Source: OFTM10 sp964344055 (GTDB lineage Bacteria; Actinomycetota; Acidimicrobiia; Acidimicrobiales; Aldehydirespiratoraceae). From it: a DNA stretch of 64,000 nucleotides. Position 1 is the stretch's first letter; the number at the start of each line of letters is the position of its first letter. Shown here one piece after another: positions 52,271-61,411 of the stretch. The stretch spans positions 62,001-126,000 of the forward strand of contig CAYFLT010000003.1 in the NCBI GenBank assembly GCA_964344055.1, in the 5' to 3' direction. Under the pieces are notes generated by a model that saw nothing but the letters and a program-made list of their open reading frames with translations, was not told the DNA's origin and made no database searches. A program made the position numbers and the translations under genes.

Positions 52271-55087
52271 TCAGCCGTCGAGGGTGCGCGCGATCTCGCG
52301 CTCCTCGAACGTCTCGATGACGTCGCCTTCCTTGAGATCCTGGAAGTCCGAGAGGCCGATGCCACACTCGTAGCCGGCCGCCACCTCGCGGGCGTCGTCC
52401 TTGAAGCGCTTGAGGGAATTGACCGAGCCCTTCCAGATGATCGTGCCCTCGCGGAGGAAGCGAACCTTCGAACCACGGGTGATCACGCCGTTCTGGACGT
52501 AGCAGCCCGCGATCTTCCCGATCCTCGGGATGCTGAAGATCTCTCGCACCTCGGCGTCACCGGTGACGACCTCTTCAAACTCCGGCGCCAGCATGCCGAC
52601 CATCGCAGCTTCGATGTCCTCGAGCAGCTTGTAGATGATCTCGTAGTTGCGGATCTCCACCTTTTCGGTCTCGGCCAATTCACGGGCCTTGCGGTCCGGG
52701 CGGACGTTGAAGCCGATGATGGTGGCGTTGGAGGCCGCTGCGAGCTGGATGTCGTTCTCGGTGATGCCGCCGACTCCGCGGTGGACGAATCCGATCTTGA
52801 CCTCGTCGCGTTCGAGCTTGCGAAGGCTTTCGGTGACCGCCTCGAGCGAGCCGTTCACGTCGGCCTTGACGACCAGGTTGAGCGTGGCGGCTTCACCGCG
52901 CTGGATCTGTTCGAAGATGTCTTCGAGCTTGGCGCCACCTGAGAGGGCGTGCGCCTCGCGGCCGAGGCTGGACTGGCGCTGCCAATGCTCGCGGGTGTCG
53001 GCCACCCGGCTGGCGACCTTCTCGCTGGGGGCCACCACGAACTCGTCGCCGGCCACCGCGACCTCGGAGAGGCCGAGGACCTGCACCGGCGTCGACGGAC
53101 CGGCCTCCTTGACGTTCTCACCGTGGTCGTTGATGAGCGCACGGACACGACCCCAGGCAGCACCGGCCACCATCGGATCGCCGACTCGGAGGGTGCCCCG
53201 CTGCACCAGCACGGTGGCGACGGGGCCACGGCCGATGTCGAGATTCGCCTCGAGGACCACGCCGGCGGCGCGTCCGTCGGGCGACGCCCGGAGGTCTTCC
53301 ACCTCGGCGACCAACAGGAGCTGATCGAGGAGGTCGTCGATGCCCACGTTCTGGAGGGCCGAGACGCGGCTGAAGATGGTCTCGCCGCCCCACTCCTCGG
53401 GTACGAGACCGTGCTCGGCCACCCCGGCGATCGCCTTGTCGGGATCGGCGTTGTCGCGGTCGATCTTGTTGACGGCCACCACGATCGGAACCTCGGCCGC
53501 CTTCGCGTGGTTGATCGCCTCGATGGTCTGGGGCATGACGCCGTCGTCGGCCGCCACCATCAGGATGACGATGTCGGTGGAGCTGGCGCCGCGGGCCCGC
53601 ATGGCGGTGAACGCCTCGTGGCCCGGTGTGTCGATGAAGGTGATCTTCTGGCCGTCGCGCTCGATCTGGTAGGCGCCGATGTGCTGGGTGATGCCACCGG
53701 CCTCACCCTCGACCACGTTCGCGTTGCGGATGCGGTCGAGCAGCAGGGTCTTGCCGTGGTCGACGTGACCCATGACGGTGATCACCGGTGGGCGCAGAGG
53801 ATCGTTCTCATCGCCCTCGCCGTCGACCTCGAGCAGCTTCTGCAGTTCGACTTCCTGCTCCTCGCCCGGATCCACGAGTCGGATCTCGGCACCGATCTCG
53901 GCGGCGAACAGCTCGATCATGTCGTCGGAGAGCGACTGGGTGGCGGTGACCATCTCGCCGGCCTGCATGAGGAAGCGGACGACATCCGCCGCGGTGCGGT
54001 TCAGCTTCGGGCCGAGGTCGAGTGCCGTGGAGGCGCGCTCCACCACGATCTCGCCTTCGGGAACCGGTGCGTCCTCCGGGGTGTAGGAGGGCGCATCCAT
54101 CGGCTGGAGCTCTTCGCGGTTGCGACGACGGCGCCCCTTGCGGCGGGGCGGGCGCTGGCCTCCAGGGCCACCTCGGCCACCGGGGCCACCTCGACCGCCG
54201 GGGCCACCACCTGGGCCACCACGGCCACCTGGAGGGCCACCGGCACCCGGGACACTGTCGCGAGGACCGCCCGGTCGACGACCGGCGGGCATCGGCCCGC
54301 GTGCCGGACCACCGGGACGCGCGCCACCCGGACCGCCACTGGGACGTGGGCCGCCACGACCGCCCGGAGGCGGCGGGATGGCCCGACCGCTGGTGGATCG
54401 GGGCGGGGGCGGGATGGGCTTGCCGGAACCGGAGCGAGGCCCGGCCCCGGCCCGCTTGGACGGATCGACCGCGACCTTCTTGACGACCTTTTTGACGACC
54501 TTCTTGACGACCTTCTTGACGACCGGCGCGGCAGGTGCCGGAGCTTCCTCGGCCGGGGCGACGCGCTTCGGGGGCGCGGCCGACCCGCTCGAGCTGATGA
54601 CCCGCTTGGGAGCGGCAGGGGCGGGAGCTTCTTCGACGGTCTCGGCGGCGGCCGGCTCTTCGGGAACGTCGACCGGCTCGAGCTCGACGGGAGCCTCGGG
54701 CTCGGCCTCGACCGGTGTTTCGGCCTCGACCTCGGCCGGAGCCTCCGGTTCTTCGGTCTTCGCGGCGGCCTTCTTGGTGGTCTTCTTGGTCGACTTCTTC
54801 GTCGACTTCTTGGCTGCCTTTTTCGCCGCCTTCTTGGTCGACTTCTTGGCGGCCTTCTTCGAGGACTTCTTGGCCGCCTTCTTCGCGGGCTTGGGTTCCT
54901 CGGGCTGCTCGTCGCGGATCAACCCCTCACGTTCGGCCTTACGGCGGACGCGGTCGGCCTGGGCATCGACGATGCTCGAGGAGTGGCTCTTGACGCCGAT
55001 CCCGAGGGACTCGGCGAGGTCGAGCGTCTCCTTGTTGGTGAGGCCCAACTCTCGAGCGAGTTCGTAGACGCGGATATTGGCTGGCAC
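52271..55087 (-). CDS. infB: Translation initiation factor IF-2
   Basis: GTPase that places initiator tRNA on the 30S subunit. 938 residues: N-terminal IF2_N (VYELARELGLTNKETLDLAE), a Lys/Ala/Ser-rich stretch of KKAAKKS-type repeats (about residues 65-110), an acidic/Pro part, a Gly/Pro/Arg-rich part (about 245-330), then the G domain with MGHVDHGKT (about 437-445), DTPGHEAFTAMRARGA and NKIDRDNAD, followed by the two beta-barrels. The long unstructured N-terminal part with histone-H1-like repeats is typical of high-GC actinobacteria. Confidence 0.97.
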   Translation of the reverse strand: MPANIRVYELARELGLTNKETLDLAESLGIGVKSHSSSIVDAQADRVRRKAEREGLIRDEQPEEPKPAKKAAKKSSKKAAKKSTKKAAKKAAKKSTKKSTKKTTKKAAAKTEEPEAPAEVEAETPVEAEPEAPVELEPVDVPEEPAAAETVEEAPAPAAPKRVISSSGSAAPPKRVAPAEEAPAPAAPVVKKVVKKVVKKVVKKVAVDPSKRAGAGPRSGSGKPIPPPPRSTSGRAIPPPPGGRGGPRPSGGPGGARPGGPARGPMPAGRRPGGPRDSVPGAGGPPGGRGGPGGGPGGRGGPGGRGGPGGQRPPRRKGRRRRNREELQPMDAPSYTPEDAPVPEGEIVVERASTALDLGPKLNRTAADVVRFLMQAGEMVTATQSLSDDMIELFAAEIGAEIRLVDPGEEQEVELQKLLEVDGEGDENDPLRPPVITVMGHVDHGKTLLLDRIRNANVVEGEAGGITQHIGAYQIERDGQKITFIDTPGHEAFTAMRARGASSTDIVILMVAADDGVMPQTIEAINHAKAAEVPIVVAVNKIDRDNADPDKAIAGVAEHGLVPEEWGGETIFSRVSALQNVGIDDLLDQLLLVAEVEDLRASPDGRAAGVVLEANLDIGRGPVATVLVQRGTLRVGDPMVAGAAWGRVRALINDHGENVKEAGPSTPVQVLGLSEVAVAGDEFVVAPSEKVASRVADTREHWQRQSSLGREAHALSGGAKLEDIFEQIQRGEAATLNLVVKADVNGSLEAVTESLRKLERDEVKIGFVHRGVGGITENDIQLAAASNATIIGFNVRPDRKARELAETEKVEIRNYEIIYKLLEDIEAAMVGMLAPEFEEVVTGDAEVREIFSIPRIGKIAGCYVQNGVITRGSKVRFLREGTIIWKGSVNSLKRFKDDAREVAAGYECGIGLSDFQDLKEGDVIETFEEREIARTLDG

Positions 55088-55178
55088 GTTGAGGCAGTTG
55101 CCCTTCTGGCCGACACGCCGAGGCGTGGATCGACCGATCAGTACTGTCCGGCGGGCGAAGGTCGCACCACCAGCGGCG

Positions 55179-55445
55179 TCAACAGCCTCCGTGTGGGCAC
55201 GCGGAAGGCTGCATCGACCACGAACCCTGGAGCCTAGCGACCTCGGCGGCGTTCACCTCGACTCGGAGCGCTCGCCCGAAGGCTCGGCGCTCGGCCGCCA
55301 GGGCGAGACAAGCGGTGGCCGGACCCACCCAAGCCCCCCGTCCGGGGCCCGGGCCGGTCATCAGAAGGCCATCCTCTGACCGGATCCGCACGAGCTCCGA
55401 CTGCTCACGGCGCTGCCGGCAGGCGATGCACGTTCGGAGCGGCAC
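55179..55445 (-). CDS. YlxR (DUF448) RNA-binding protein
   Basis: An 88-residue basic protein encoded between nusA and infB, as usual. Features: RTCIACRQRREQSELVRI and GRGAWVGPATACLALA. Family members bind RNA and influence transcription or RNase P; the role here is not deducible. Start MPLRTC at 55445, eight bases after the nusA stop. Confidence 0.93.
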   Translation of the reverse strand: MPLRTCIACRQRREQSELVRIRSEDGLLMTGPGPGRGAWVGPATACLALAAERRAFGRALRVEVNAAEVARLQGSWSMQPSACPHGGC

Positions 55446-55453
55446 CGAGGGAG

Positions 55454-56827
55454 CTACTCCTCCTCGCCGGTCTCGTCGTCGGCGGGGTCGTCCGAAGCGT
55501 CGTCGTCGGCGGGCGCGTCCTCGGCCCCTTCTTCGGCGGCTGCCTCTTCCTCGCCTGCCTCGTCATCAGGCGAGTCGGCAGACTCCGGAGAGTCGCCGGA
55601 CTCCGGAGAGTCGGCAGACTCGGGTGAGCCCGCGGACTCCTCGGCGGCAGTCGCGTCGGTGTCGCCGTCGGAGGCATCGGTCGCCTCGTCGGCGCCCTCG
55701 GACTCGGAACCCTCACCTTCGGCTTCGCCGCCGGCCGCCCACTCCTCTGCCGAGATCGGGGCACTGCCGTCGGCCGGCTGCCACATCTGCTCGCCGGTCT
55801 CCTCGTCGATGATCCACTCGCCATCGGCCCACTCGACGTCGCCGTAGGCCTGCTCCTCGGCGAACTGGGTCTCGGACTTGATGTTGATGCCCCAACCGGT
55901 GAGCCGTGAGGCGAGGCGGGCGTTCTGACCCTCCTTGCCGATCGCCAGCGACAGCTGATAGTCGGGCACGATCACGTCGCAGTCGCCGGTGGTCTCGTCG
56001 GGGCGGACCTCGGTGACCTTCGCCGGCGAGAGCGCCTTGGTGACGAACTCCTCGAGGTCCTCGTTGAAGGGGACGATGTCGATCTTCTCGCCCCGGAGTT
56101 CGTTCACGACCTGGCGGACGCGAGCACCCCGCGCGCCGACGCATGCGCCGACCGGGTCGACGTTCGAGTCGTTGGACCACACGGCGATCTTGGTGCGGTG
56201 ACCTGGTTCGCGGGCACACGCCTTGATCTCGACGATGCCGTCGGCGATCTCGGGCACCTCGAGTTCGAAGAGCCGCTTCACAAGACCCGGGTGGGTCCGG
56301 CTCACAACGATCTGGGGACCCTTGGCCGTCTTGCGCACCTCGACGATGTAGGCCTTGATCCGCACGTTCGAATCCGGCCGCTCGAACGGCACCTGTTCGG
56401 CCTGGGGCAGCAGCGCCTCGACCCGGCCGAGGTCGAGGAGGGTGTAGCGGGCGTCGGTCTGCTGGATCATGCCGGTGACGATGTCGCCCTCGCGGCCGGC
56501 GTACTCCTCGTACTTCAGCTCACGCTCGGCTTCACGGATGCGCTGGGTCATCACCTGGCGGGCGGTCTGGGCGGCGATACGACCGAAGTCGTCGGGGGTG
56601 ACCTCGAACTCCTCACCGATCGGTTCGCCCTCCTCATCGAGCTCCTGAGCGAAGACGCGGAACTCCATGGTGTCGGGGTCGATCGTCACCCAGGCGTACT
56701 CATGTGCATCCGGCATCCGCTTGTAGGCGGACTCGAGGGCATCGGCGAGTGCCGCGAACAGCGCATCGACCGAGATGCCCCGGTCGGCGGCGAGCTGCTG
56801 CAGGGCTTCCATCATGTCTTGGTTCAT
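55454..56827 (-). CDS. nusA: Transcription termination/antitermination factor NusA
   Basis: Binds RNA polymerase and nascent RNA. 457 residues: N-terminal domain (MNQDMMEALQQLAADRGISV), S1 domain (GDIVTGMIQQTDARYTLLDL), and KH domains with VGACVGARGARVRQVVNEL and LAIGKEGQNARLASRLTGW. The C-terminus is a long acidic tail (about residues 345-457) with repeated SPES(A/G)DSP units, unusual in length. The ATG at 56827 overlaps the rimP stop as ATGA, matching the usual rimP-nusA coupling. Confidence 0.96.
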   Translation of the reverse strand: MNQDMMEALQQLAADRGISVDALFAALADALESAYKRMPDAHEYAWVTIDPDTMEFRVFAQELDEEGEPIGEEFEVTPDDFGRIAAQTARQVMTQRIREAERELKYEEYAGREGDIVTGMIQQTDARYTLLDLGRVEALLPQAEQVPFERPDSNVRIKAYIVEVRKTAKGPQIVVSRTHPGLVKRLFELEVPEIADGIVEIKACAREPGHRTKIAVWSNDSNVDPVGACVGARGARVRQVVNELRGEKIDIVPFNEDLEEFVTKALSPAKVTEVRPDETTGDCDVIVPDYQLSLAIGKEGQNARLASRLTGWGINIKSETQFAEEQAYGDVEWADGEWIIDEETGEQMWQPADGSAPISAEEWAAGGEAEGEGSESEGADEATDASDGDTDATAAEESAGSPESADSPESGDSPESADSPDDEAGEEEAAAEEGAEDAPADDDASDDPADDETGEEE

Positions 56828-57324
56828 GACGGCGTGGCCTCCTTGTTGGAATGGTTCTTCTTCGCCCCCGGCTTCGGGGCAGGGCCCCACTCGAAGACGG
56901 TGCGGGCCTTGGCGATCTCGTCGTAGCCGAACCGTCGCTCCGTGCCGTCGACATCGACCGAGACGGCGTCGGCGTCGGCGCTCGTGACGGTGCCCGAGAA
57001 TCGGCGGGCGCCGTCCACATCGGCGAAGGTCTTGATCTTCACCTGCTCGCCGACCGCCGTGAGGAAATGGGCTTCGGTGCGAAGCGGGCGCTCCAACCCC
57101 GGGCTCGACACTTCGAGGGTGTAGCGGCTCGGGATCGGATCGGCCTCGTCGAGGATTCGCCCAGCGGCTCGGCTGATCGTCTTGATCGTGTCGATGTCGA
57201 TGCCGCCCTCACGGTCGACGAGGATCCGCAGGACCCCGCCGTTGAACTCGACGTCGTAGAGGTCAGCACCGGAGTCGGCGACCACGGAACCGACGAGCTC
57301 CTGTACACGATCGATGATCGCCAT
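56824..57324 (-). CDS. rimP: Ribosome maturation factor RimP
   Basis: Assists 30S assembly. 166 residues: N-terminal domain with DLYDVEFNGGVLRILVDREG and IDTIKTISRAAGRILDE, then YTLEVSSPGLERPLR, the conserved family segment, and an Sm-like C-terminal domain. SD GGAGGTGA precedes the ATG at 57324. Tandem 15-base repeats lie directly in the leader. Confidence 0.95.
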   Translation of the reverse strand: MAIIDRVQELVGSVVADSGADLYDVEFNGGVLRILVDREGGIDIDTIKTISRAAGRILDEADPIPSRYTLEVSSPGLERPLRTEAHFLTAVGEQVKIKTFADVDGARRFSGTVTSADADAVSVDVDGTERRFGYDEIAKARTVFEWGPAPKPGAKKNHSNKEATPS

Positions 57325-57335
57325 CTCGTCACCTC

Positions 57336-57395
57336 CTCATGGTGGCTGGGCTCATGGTGGTCTGGCTCATGGTGGTCGGGCTCAGGGTGATTGGG
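57336..57395. repeat. Four 15-bp tandem repeats in the rimP leader
   Basis: Four adjacent units: CTCATGGTGGCTGGG, CTCATGGTGGTCTGG, CTCATGGTGGTCGGG and CTCAGGGTGATTGGG (57336-57395, plus strand). They lie 12 bases upstream of the rimP start codon, in the presumed 5' untranslated leader, and bring GG- and CC-rich tracts near the SD. Confidence 0.85.
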
Positions 57396-57458
57396 CCCAC
57401 GGTCCGGTTCGGCTGTCAACAGGTCCTTGAAACGACGGTCCGAGCCCCGAATCGAGAA

Positions 57459-57481
57459 AGGCGTGGCCCAGGGCCACGCCT
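57459..57481 (-). terminator. Perfect 11-bp hairpin upstream of rimP-nusA
   Basis: AGGCGTGGCCC (57459-57469) and GGGCCACGCCT (57471-57481) pair perfectly with one base between; on the minus strand TTTCTC follows. It either ends the upstream membrane-protein transcript or serves as an attenuator of the rimP-nusA-infB operon, which is self-regulated by NusA in other bacteria. Confidence 0.65.
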
Positions 57482-57552
57482 CATCCGTCTCCGGGTTCGA
57501 ACGTCGTGCGAAGTCTACCAGCACTCGATGCCGATTTCGGCCGCCCCCTCGG

Positions 57553-57969
57553 CTAGGCGGACGAAGGCCGGACCGCCTCGACGAAGGATTTGTGCACCCG
57601 GCTCAGCTCCACGGTCCCACGGTCCAGGCCCGCGTCGACTCCCGGCAGATACGCCTTGATGGCCAAGGTGGCGACCACCCACATCCCCGCTGACAGCAGG
57701 GCGATCACCGCGCCGAGTGGGAGGAGGAACGGGAACCGGGCCATCGCCAGCCCCAGCGCAAGACAGGTGAAGCCACCGTAGACGGCGGACTTCTGACGGC
57801 GCCGCAGGTACATCACCCGGTCGAACTCGGTCTGGGTGAGCGGCACGAGGACGCCGAGCGCCTTCGGTCCGGCCGCCGCGTAGCCGTCGGCCGGCTTGCC
57901 GCTCCGTGCCGACACCGCGGGGAGGCGCCTGGCCTGAGCGGAGCCGAGCTCGACGGTCACCCGGGCCAT
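57553..57969 (-). CDS. Small membrane protein of unknown function
   Basis: A 138-residue protein with a cytoplasmic Arg/Lys-rich N-terminal half and two hydrophobic segments (about residues 63-82 and 84-108), ending in a short hydrophilic tail. I do not recognise the family. It lies between ispG and rimP, 12 bases after the ispG end, so it is probably co-transcribed with ispG. Confidence 0.68.
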   Translation of the reverse strand: MARVTVELGSAQARRLPAVSARSGKPADGYAAAGPKALGVLVPLTQTEFDRVMYLRRRQKSAVYGGFTCLALGLAMARFPFLLPLGAVIALLSAGMWVVATLAIKAYLPGVDAGLDRGTVELSRVHKSFVEAVRPSSA

Positions 57970-57981
57970 GTCGTGCGCGGG

Positions 57982-59214
57982 TCAGTCCGCCGAGCGGCGG
58001 ATCTCGGCGATCACCGACTCCGCGTCGTTGGCATCGTCGCCGCGCTCGTTGAGATTGCGATCGCGATCCTCCTCGGCAGCTCTGCGGGCCGCGTCCTTGG
58101 TGGCCACCGCCCGCTGCAGGGCCGCGTCGGCGCCGTGCTCGTGGATGAACTCGGCCCATTCGATCAGGGTGTCCACCATCTCGTCCTCGGGCACCACCAT
58201 CACGTTCTGGCCCTTGACGAACAGGTGGCCGCGCTTGTTGCCGGCCGCGATCCCGAGGTCGGCGTCACGCGCCTCGCCGGGTCCGTTGACGACACAGCCC
58301 ATCACCGCCACCTGGAGTGGGATCTCCCGTTCACCGAAAGCATCCATCGCATCGTTGGCGATGGCCACGACGTCGACCTCGGCCCGGCCGCAGCTCGGGC
58401 AGGCGATGAGGTCGATGTTCTTTCGTTCCCGCAGTCCCATCGTCTCCAGCAGCTGCCGGCCGGCCTTCGCCTCCTCGACCGGGTCGGCGGTGAGCGAGTA
58501 GCGGATGGTGTCGCCAATGCCTTCCGCGAGCAGTGTCGCCATGCCGGCCGTCGCCTTCAGGGTGCCGATCGGCGGTGGGCCGGCTTCGGTGACCCCGAGG
58601 TGCAGGGGATGATCCGTCACGTCGGCAAGCTGTCGGTACGCCTCGATCATCAGCGGCACGCTCGATGCCTTGACCGAGATCTTGATCAGGTCGAAGTCGA
58701 CCTCCTCGAAGTAGGCGATCTCCTGGAGGGCGGATTCGACCATCGCCTCAGGGGTGACCTTGTCGCCGTACTTCCTGTACAGGTCGGGGTGGAGGCTTCC
58801 GCCGTTCACACCGATGCGGATCGGTACGTTGCGGTCCTTCGCCTCCTTCGCCACCAGCTTGATGTGCTCGGGGTTCCGGATGTTGCCGGGGTTGAGCCGG
58901 AGGCAGTGCACGCCGGCCTCGAGCGCCTCGAGCGCCCGCCGGTACTGGTGATGGATGTCGGCCACGATCGGAACCGGCGACCGCGGAATGATCCGGGCCA
59001 GCCCTTCGGCGGCTTCGGGCTCGTTGCAGGTGCAGCGCACGATGTCGGCGCCGGCGGCGGCCAGCCCGTAGATCTGTTGGAGCGTCGCTTCGTGATCCGC
59101 CGTCTTGGTGATGGTCATCGACTGCACCGTGACCGGCGCTCCCCCGCCGACCGGAACGTCGCCGACCATGATCTGGCGCGTCGCTCGGCGAGGAAAGGTC
59201 TGGGTGAACTCCAC
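57982..59214 (-). CDS. ispG: 4-hydroxy-3-methylbut-2-enyl diphosphate synthase (flavodoxin/ferredoxin) IspG
   Basis: Fe-S enzyme of the non-mevalonate (MEP) isoprenoid pathway. 410 residues: PVTVQSMTITKTADHEATLQ, ADIVRCTCNEPEAAEGLARI, RIGVNGGSL, LHLGVTEAG, and the iron-sulfur cysteines in IACPSCGR and VMGCVVNGPGEARDAD. The C-terminus carries a 35-residue charged extension (RRAAEEDRDRNLNERGDD) beyond the usual end. Start MEFTQTFPRRATRQIMVGDV at 59214. Confidence 0.96.
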   Translation of the reverse strand: MEFTQTFPRRATRQIMVGDVPVGGGAPVTVQSMTITKTADHEATLQQIYGLAAAGADIVRCTCNEPEAAEGLARIIPRSPVPIVADIHHQYRRALEALEAGVHCLRLNPGNIRNPEHIKLVAKEAKDRNVPIRIGVNGGSLHPDLYRKYGDKVTPEAMVESALQEIAYFEEVDFDLIKISVKASSVPLMIEAYRQLADVTDHPLHLGVTEAGPPPIGTLKATAGMATLLAEGIGDTIRYSLTADPVEEAKAGRQLLETMGLRERKNIDLIACPSCGRAEVDVVAIANDAMDAFGEREIPLQVAVMGCVVNGPGEARDADLGIAAGNKRGHLFVKGQNVMVVPEDEMVDTLIEWAEFIHEHGADAALQRAVATKDAARRAAEEDRDRNLNERGDDANDAESVIAEIRRSAD

Positions 59215-59311
59215 GGAGCGAATCTACCGCCGGCCTTCCCGACTGGTGAGCCGGTCGGCCGGGACAGGCCCCTTCCCGATGGTGCATGATGAACGGCGCG
59301 GGGTGAGGGTG

Positions 59312-61411
59312 ATGCGGACACACACGAGGATCGGTCAGCGGCGGGCCGGGCCGATGGCGGCGATCGGAATCCTGGCCGGGCTGCTTCTGCCCTTCGTGGC
59401 CTGGGGGTACCTGATCGTCGGGGGGATGATCGCCGACGGCGTCCTCGGCGATTCCAAGCGCGACGAGGGCTACGACTGGACCTCACAACCGATGAGTGAT
59501 CTCGGCGACCACATCGACGAGGTGGCCCGCTGGTTCACCAACGTCCAGGTCATCACCGCAGTCCTCCTGGTCCTCTTCGCCAACGCGTGCCGTCAGCGAA
59601 TCCTGGGAATGGGCAAGAGCGCACTCGCGATCGTGGGTGCGGCAGTCCCGACGCTCGGTCTCGCCGCCAGCCGATGCACTGAACTCAACGAGGCCGGTAG
59701 CTACGACTGTGGCGGCTCATGGTCGGCGCGTCTTCACGCGACCTCGGCCGTAGTGATCGTCTTCGCGATCCTCGTCGCACAGTGGCAGGCATCGCGTCAC
59801 GTCTCACCGGGGAGTCCCTACGCCAGGCTTCGCCCGATCAGCAGGGTGCTGTACTGGATCACCGGTGGTCTCACGATCCTGTTCGTGGTGAGCACCCGGG
59901 CGGTCCTGTCCGACCCCATCGGCGATGCCGTCGGGTGGATCTCGTTCAGCAACTGGAGCCTCGATCTCACCGAGTATCAAGGCATCACCGAACGCCTGAT
60001 CTGGGTCGGCGGGTACACCTGGCTCTTCGTGGTCTCGGCGATGATGGTTGCCCGCCTGTGGGGAGTCCCGAAGCCCTCCTTCGACGTAGGCCACGTTCAG
60101 GACGGGGTGCTCTACGGCTCCAGCCGGTGGAACCGGATGCAACTGCTCGGGGTGACGCTCGACGACCCCGGTGCGTTCCGAGCCTGGCTGAGTGAGGCCC
60201 TGGAGGATGGCCTCATCCGACCCGAGCAACCGCGGCCGAGGCCGATTCCGGACGAGCCGGCCCACTCCGTGACGGTTCTCTTCACCAGCGAGGGCCTTCG
60301 ACGCCTCGGGCAGTCGTATCAATGGCAGAGCCCCTCGATCGAGGACGCGTTCAGCATCGGTGCCGCCGGGCGGGCAGCTCACGTCGGCGACCACGGCCCG
60401 AGCCATCCGAAGACGTGGAAGGGCGGATGGGAACCGGACACCCTCCACGTCGTCATCTGGCTCAAGGTCGCCAACGACAAGGCGGACGACCTGCGGAAGC
60501 GCATCGGGACCGCGGGGCAGAGCCAGTACCCACATGTCCTCGCCGACTGTTCACCGATCACCCAGGACGGCCGCACCATCGAGCACTTCGGATTCGCCGA
60601 TGGGGTATCCACGACCTGGGTCGATCAGATCCATCCGACCCACGACACCCGGCGGATGGCCGGGGGCAAGTTCGTCGGCGAGAGCCTCGAACCGGTCGCG
60701 CTCGGTGAGTTCGTGCTCGGCGAGCTCGACGAAAGCGATGATGTCTTCCCGGTGCCGGAGCCCCGGGACTTCTACGACCGAGGCACCTTCGTCGTGCTGC
60801 GGAAGCTCGAACAGGATGTCGCCGGGTTCCGGGAGTTCTGCGAGTCGTTCCGCGGGGGCGACTGGAAGTACGCGGCCGAGAAGCTGGTCGGGCGCCGCAT
60901 GGACGGAGCGCCGATCGCGACCGGCCGATTCGGCGAGGGACCGAATGACTTCCGCTATGACGACGACATCGAGGGGTACGGCTGTCCGGTCACGTCCCAC
61001 ATCCGTCGGGCGAATCCTCGTGATTCGCTGGGATTCGACGGCCACATGGTCCACCGTCACAGGATCCTCCGCCGGGGCATGACCTATGGAGCGCCATACC
61101 GGGAGGGTGATGCCGACAAGGACCGTGGCCTGATGTTCATCGCGGTGAACGTTCGGATCGCCGAACAGTTCGAGTTCATCCAGCGGCTCTGGCTCAACGA
61201 CGGCCTGGCCTTCGGTCGCGGTACGAACCCCGACGCAGTATCGGGCAGCTGGAGCGAGGAGCCGCGCACTGTGTCGACACCGGGGCACCCGACTGTGGTC
61301 AGGCCGATCGAGGAACCGCTGGTTCAGACCCGAGGGGCCGCCTACACGTTCGCGCCATCCATGCGAGCTCTCCACCTCCTCGCCACCGGGCGAAACCTCG
61401 CTACTGGCTAA
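59312..61411 (+). CDS. DUF998 membrane domain fused to a DyP-type haem peroxidase
   Basis: A 699-residue fusion. Residues about 15-270 form a DUF998-type membrane domain with about six hydrophobic segments, the loop DWTSQPMSDLGD and SARLHATSAVVIVFA. Residues about 280-690 are a DyP-type peroxidase: FGFADGVSTTW with catalytic D430 in the GxxDG motif, the proximal haem ligand H563 in VTSHIRRANPRDS, RILRRGMTYG with the distal arginine near 587, and LMFIAVNVRIAEQFEFIQRL. DyP enzymes oxidise substrates with H2O2 and are usually soluble or secreted; the membrane fusion is unusual. Start ATG 59312. Stop overlaps the convergent gene by four bases. Confidence 0.85.
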   Translation: MRTHTRIGQRRAGPMAAIGILAGLLLPFVAWGYLIVGGMIADGVLGDSKRDEGYDWTSQPMSDLGDHIDEVARWFTNVQVITAVLLVLFANACRQRILGMGKSALAIVGAAVPTLGLAASRCTELNEAGSYDCGGSWSARLHATSAVVIVFAILVAQWQASRHVSPGSPYARLRPISRVLYWITGGLTILFVVSTRAVLSDPIGDAVGWISFSNWSLDLTEYQGITERLIWVGGYTWLFVVSAMMVARLWGVPKPSFDVGHVQDGVLYGSSRWNRMQLLGVTLDDPGAFRAWLSEALEDGLIRPEQPRPRPIPDEPAHSVTVLFTSEGLRRLGQSYQWQSPSIEDAFSIGAAGRAAHVGDHGPSHPKTWKGGWEPDTLHVVIWLKVANDKADDLRKRIGTAGQSQYPHVLADCSPITQDGRTIEHFGFADGVSTTWVDQIHPTHDTRRMAGGKFVGESLEPVALGEFVLGELDESDDVFPVPEPRDFYDRGTFVVLRKLEQDVAGFREFCESFRGGDWKYAAEKLVGRRMDGAPIATGRFGEGPNDFRYDDDIEGYGCPVTSHIRRANPRDSLGFDGHMVHRHRILRRGMTYGAPYREGDADKDRGLMFIAVNVRIAEQFEFIQRLWLNDGLAFGRGTNPDAVSGSWSEEPRTVSTPGHPTVVRPIEEPLVQTRGAAYTFAPSMRALHLLATGRNLATG

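Noticed and set aside
54480..54900. Short tandem repeats resembling a CRISPR or minisatellite
   Set aside because: They encode the Lys/Ala/Ser-rich N-terminal region of IF-2, normal for actinobacteria.
52949..55237. 762-codon plus-strand open frame rich in Gly/Leu
   Set aside because: Antisense shadow of infB; the repetitive leucine-rich part is simply the complement of the Lys/Ala repeats.
57480..57520. T-loop-like sequence GGGTTCGAA, possible tRNA before rimP
   Set aside because: The bases around it cannot form the 5-bp T stem on either strand and no acceptor or anticodon arm is found.
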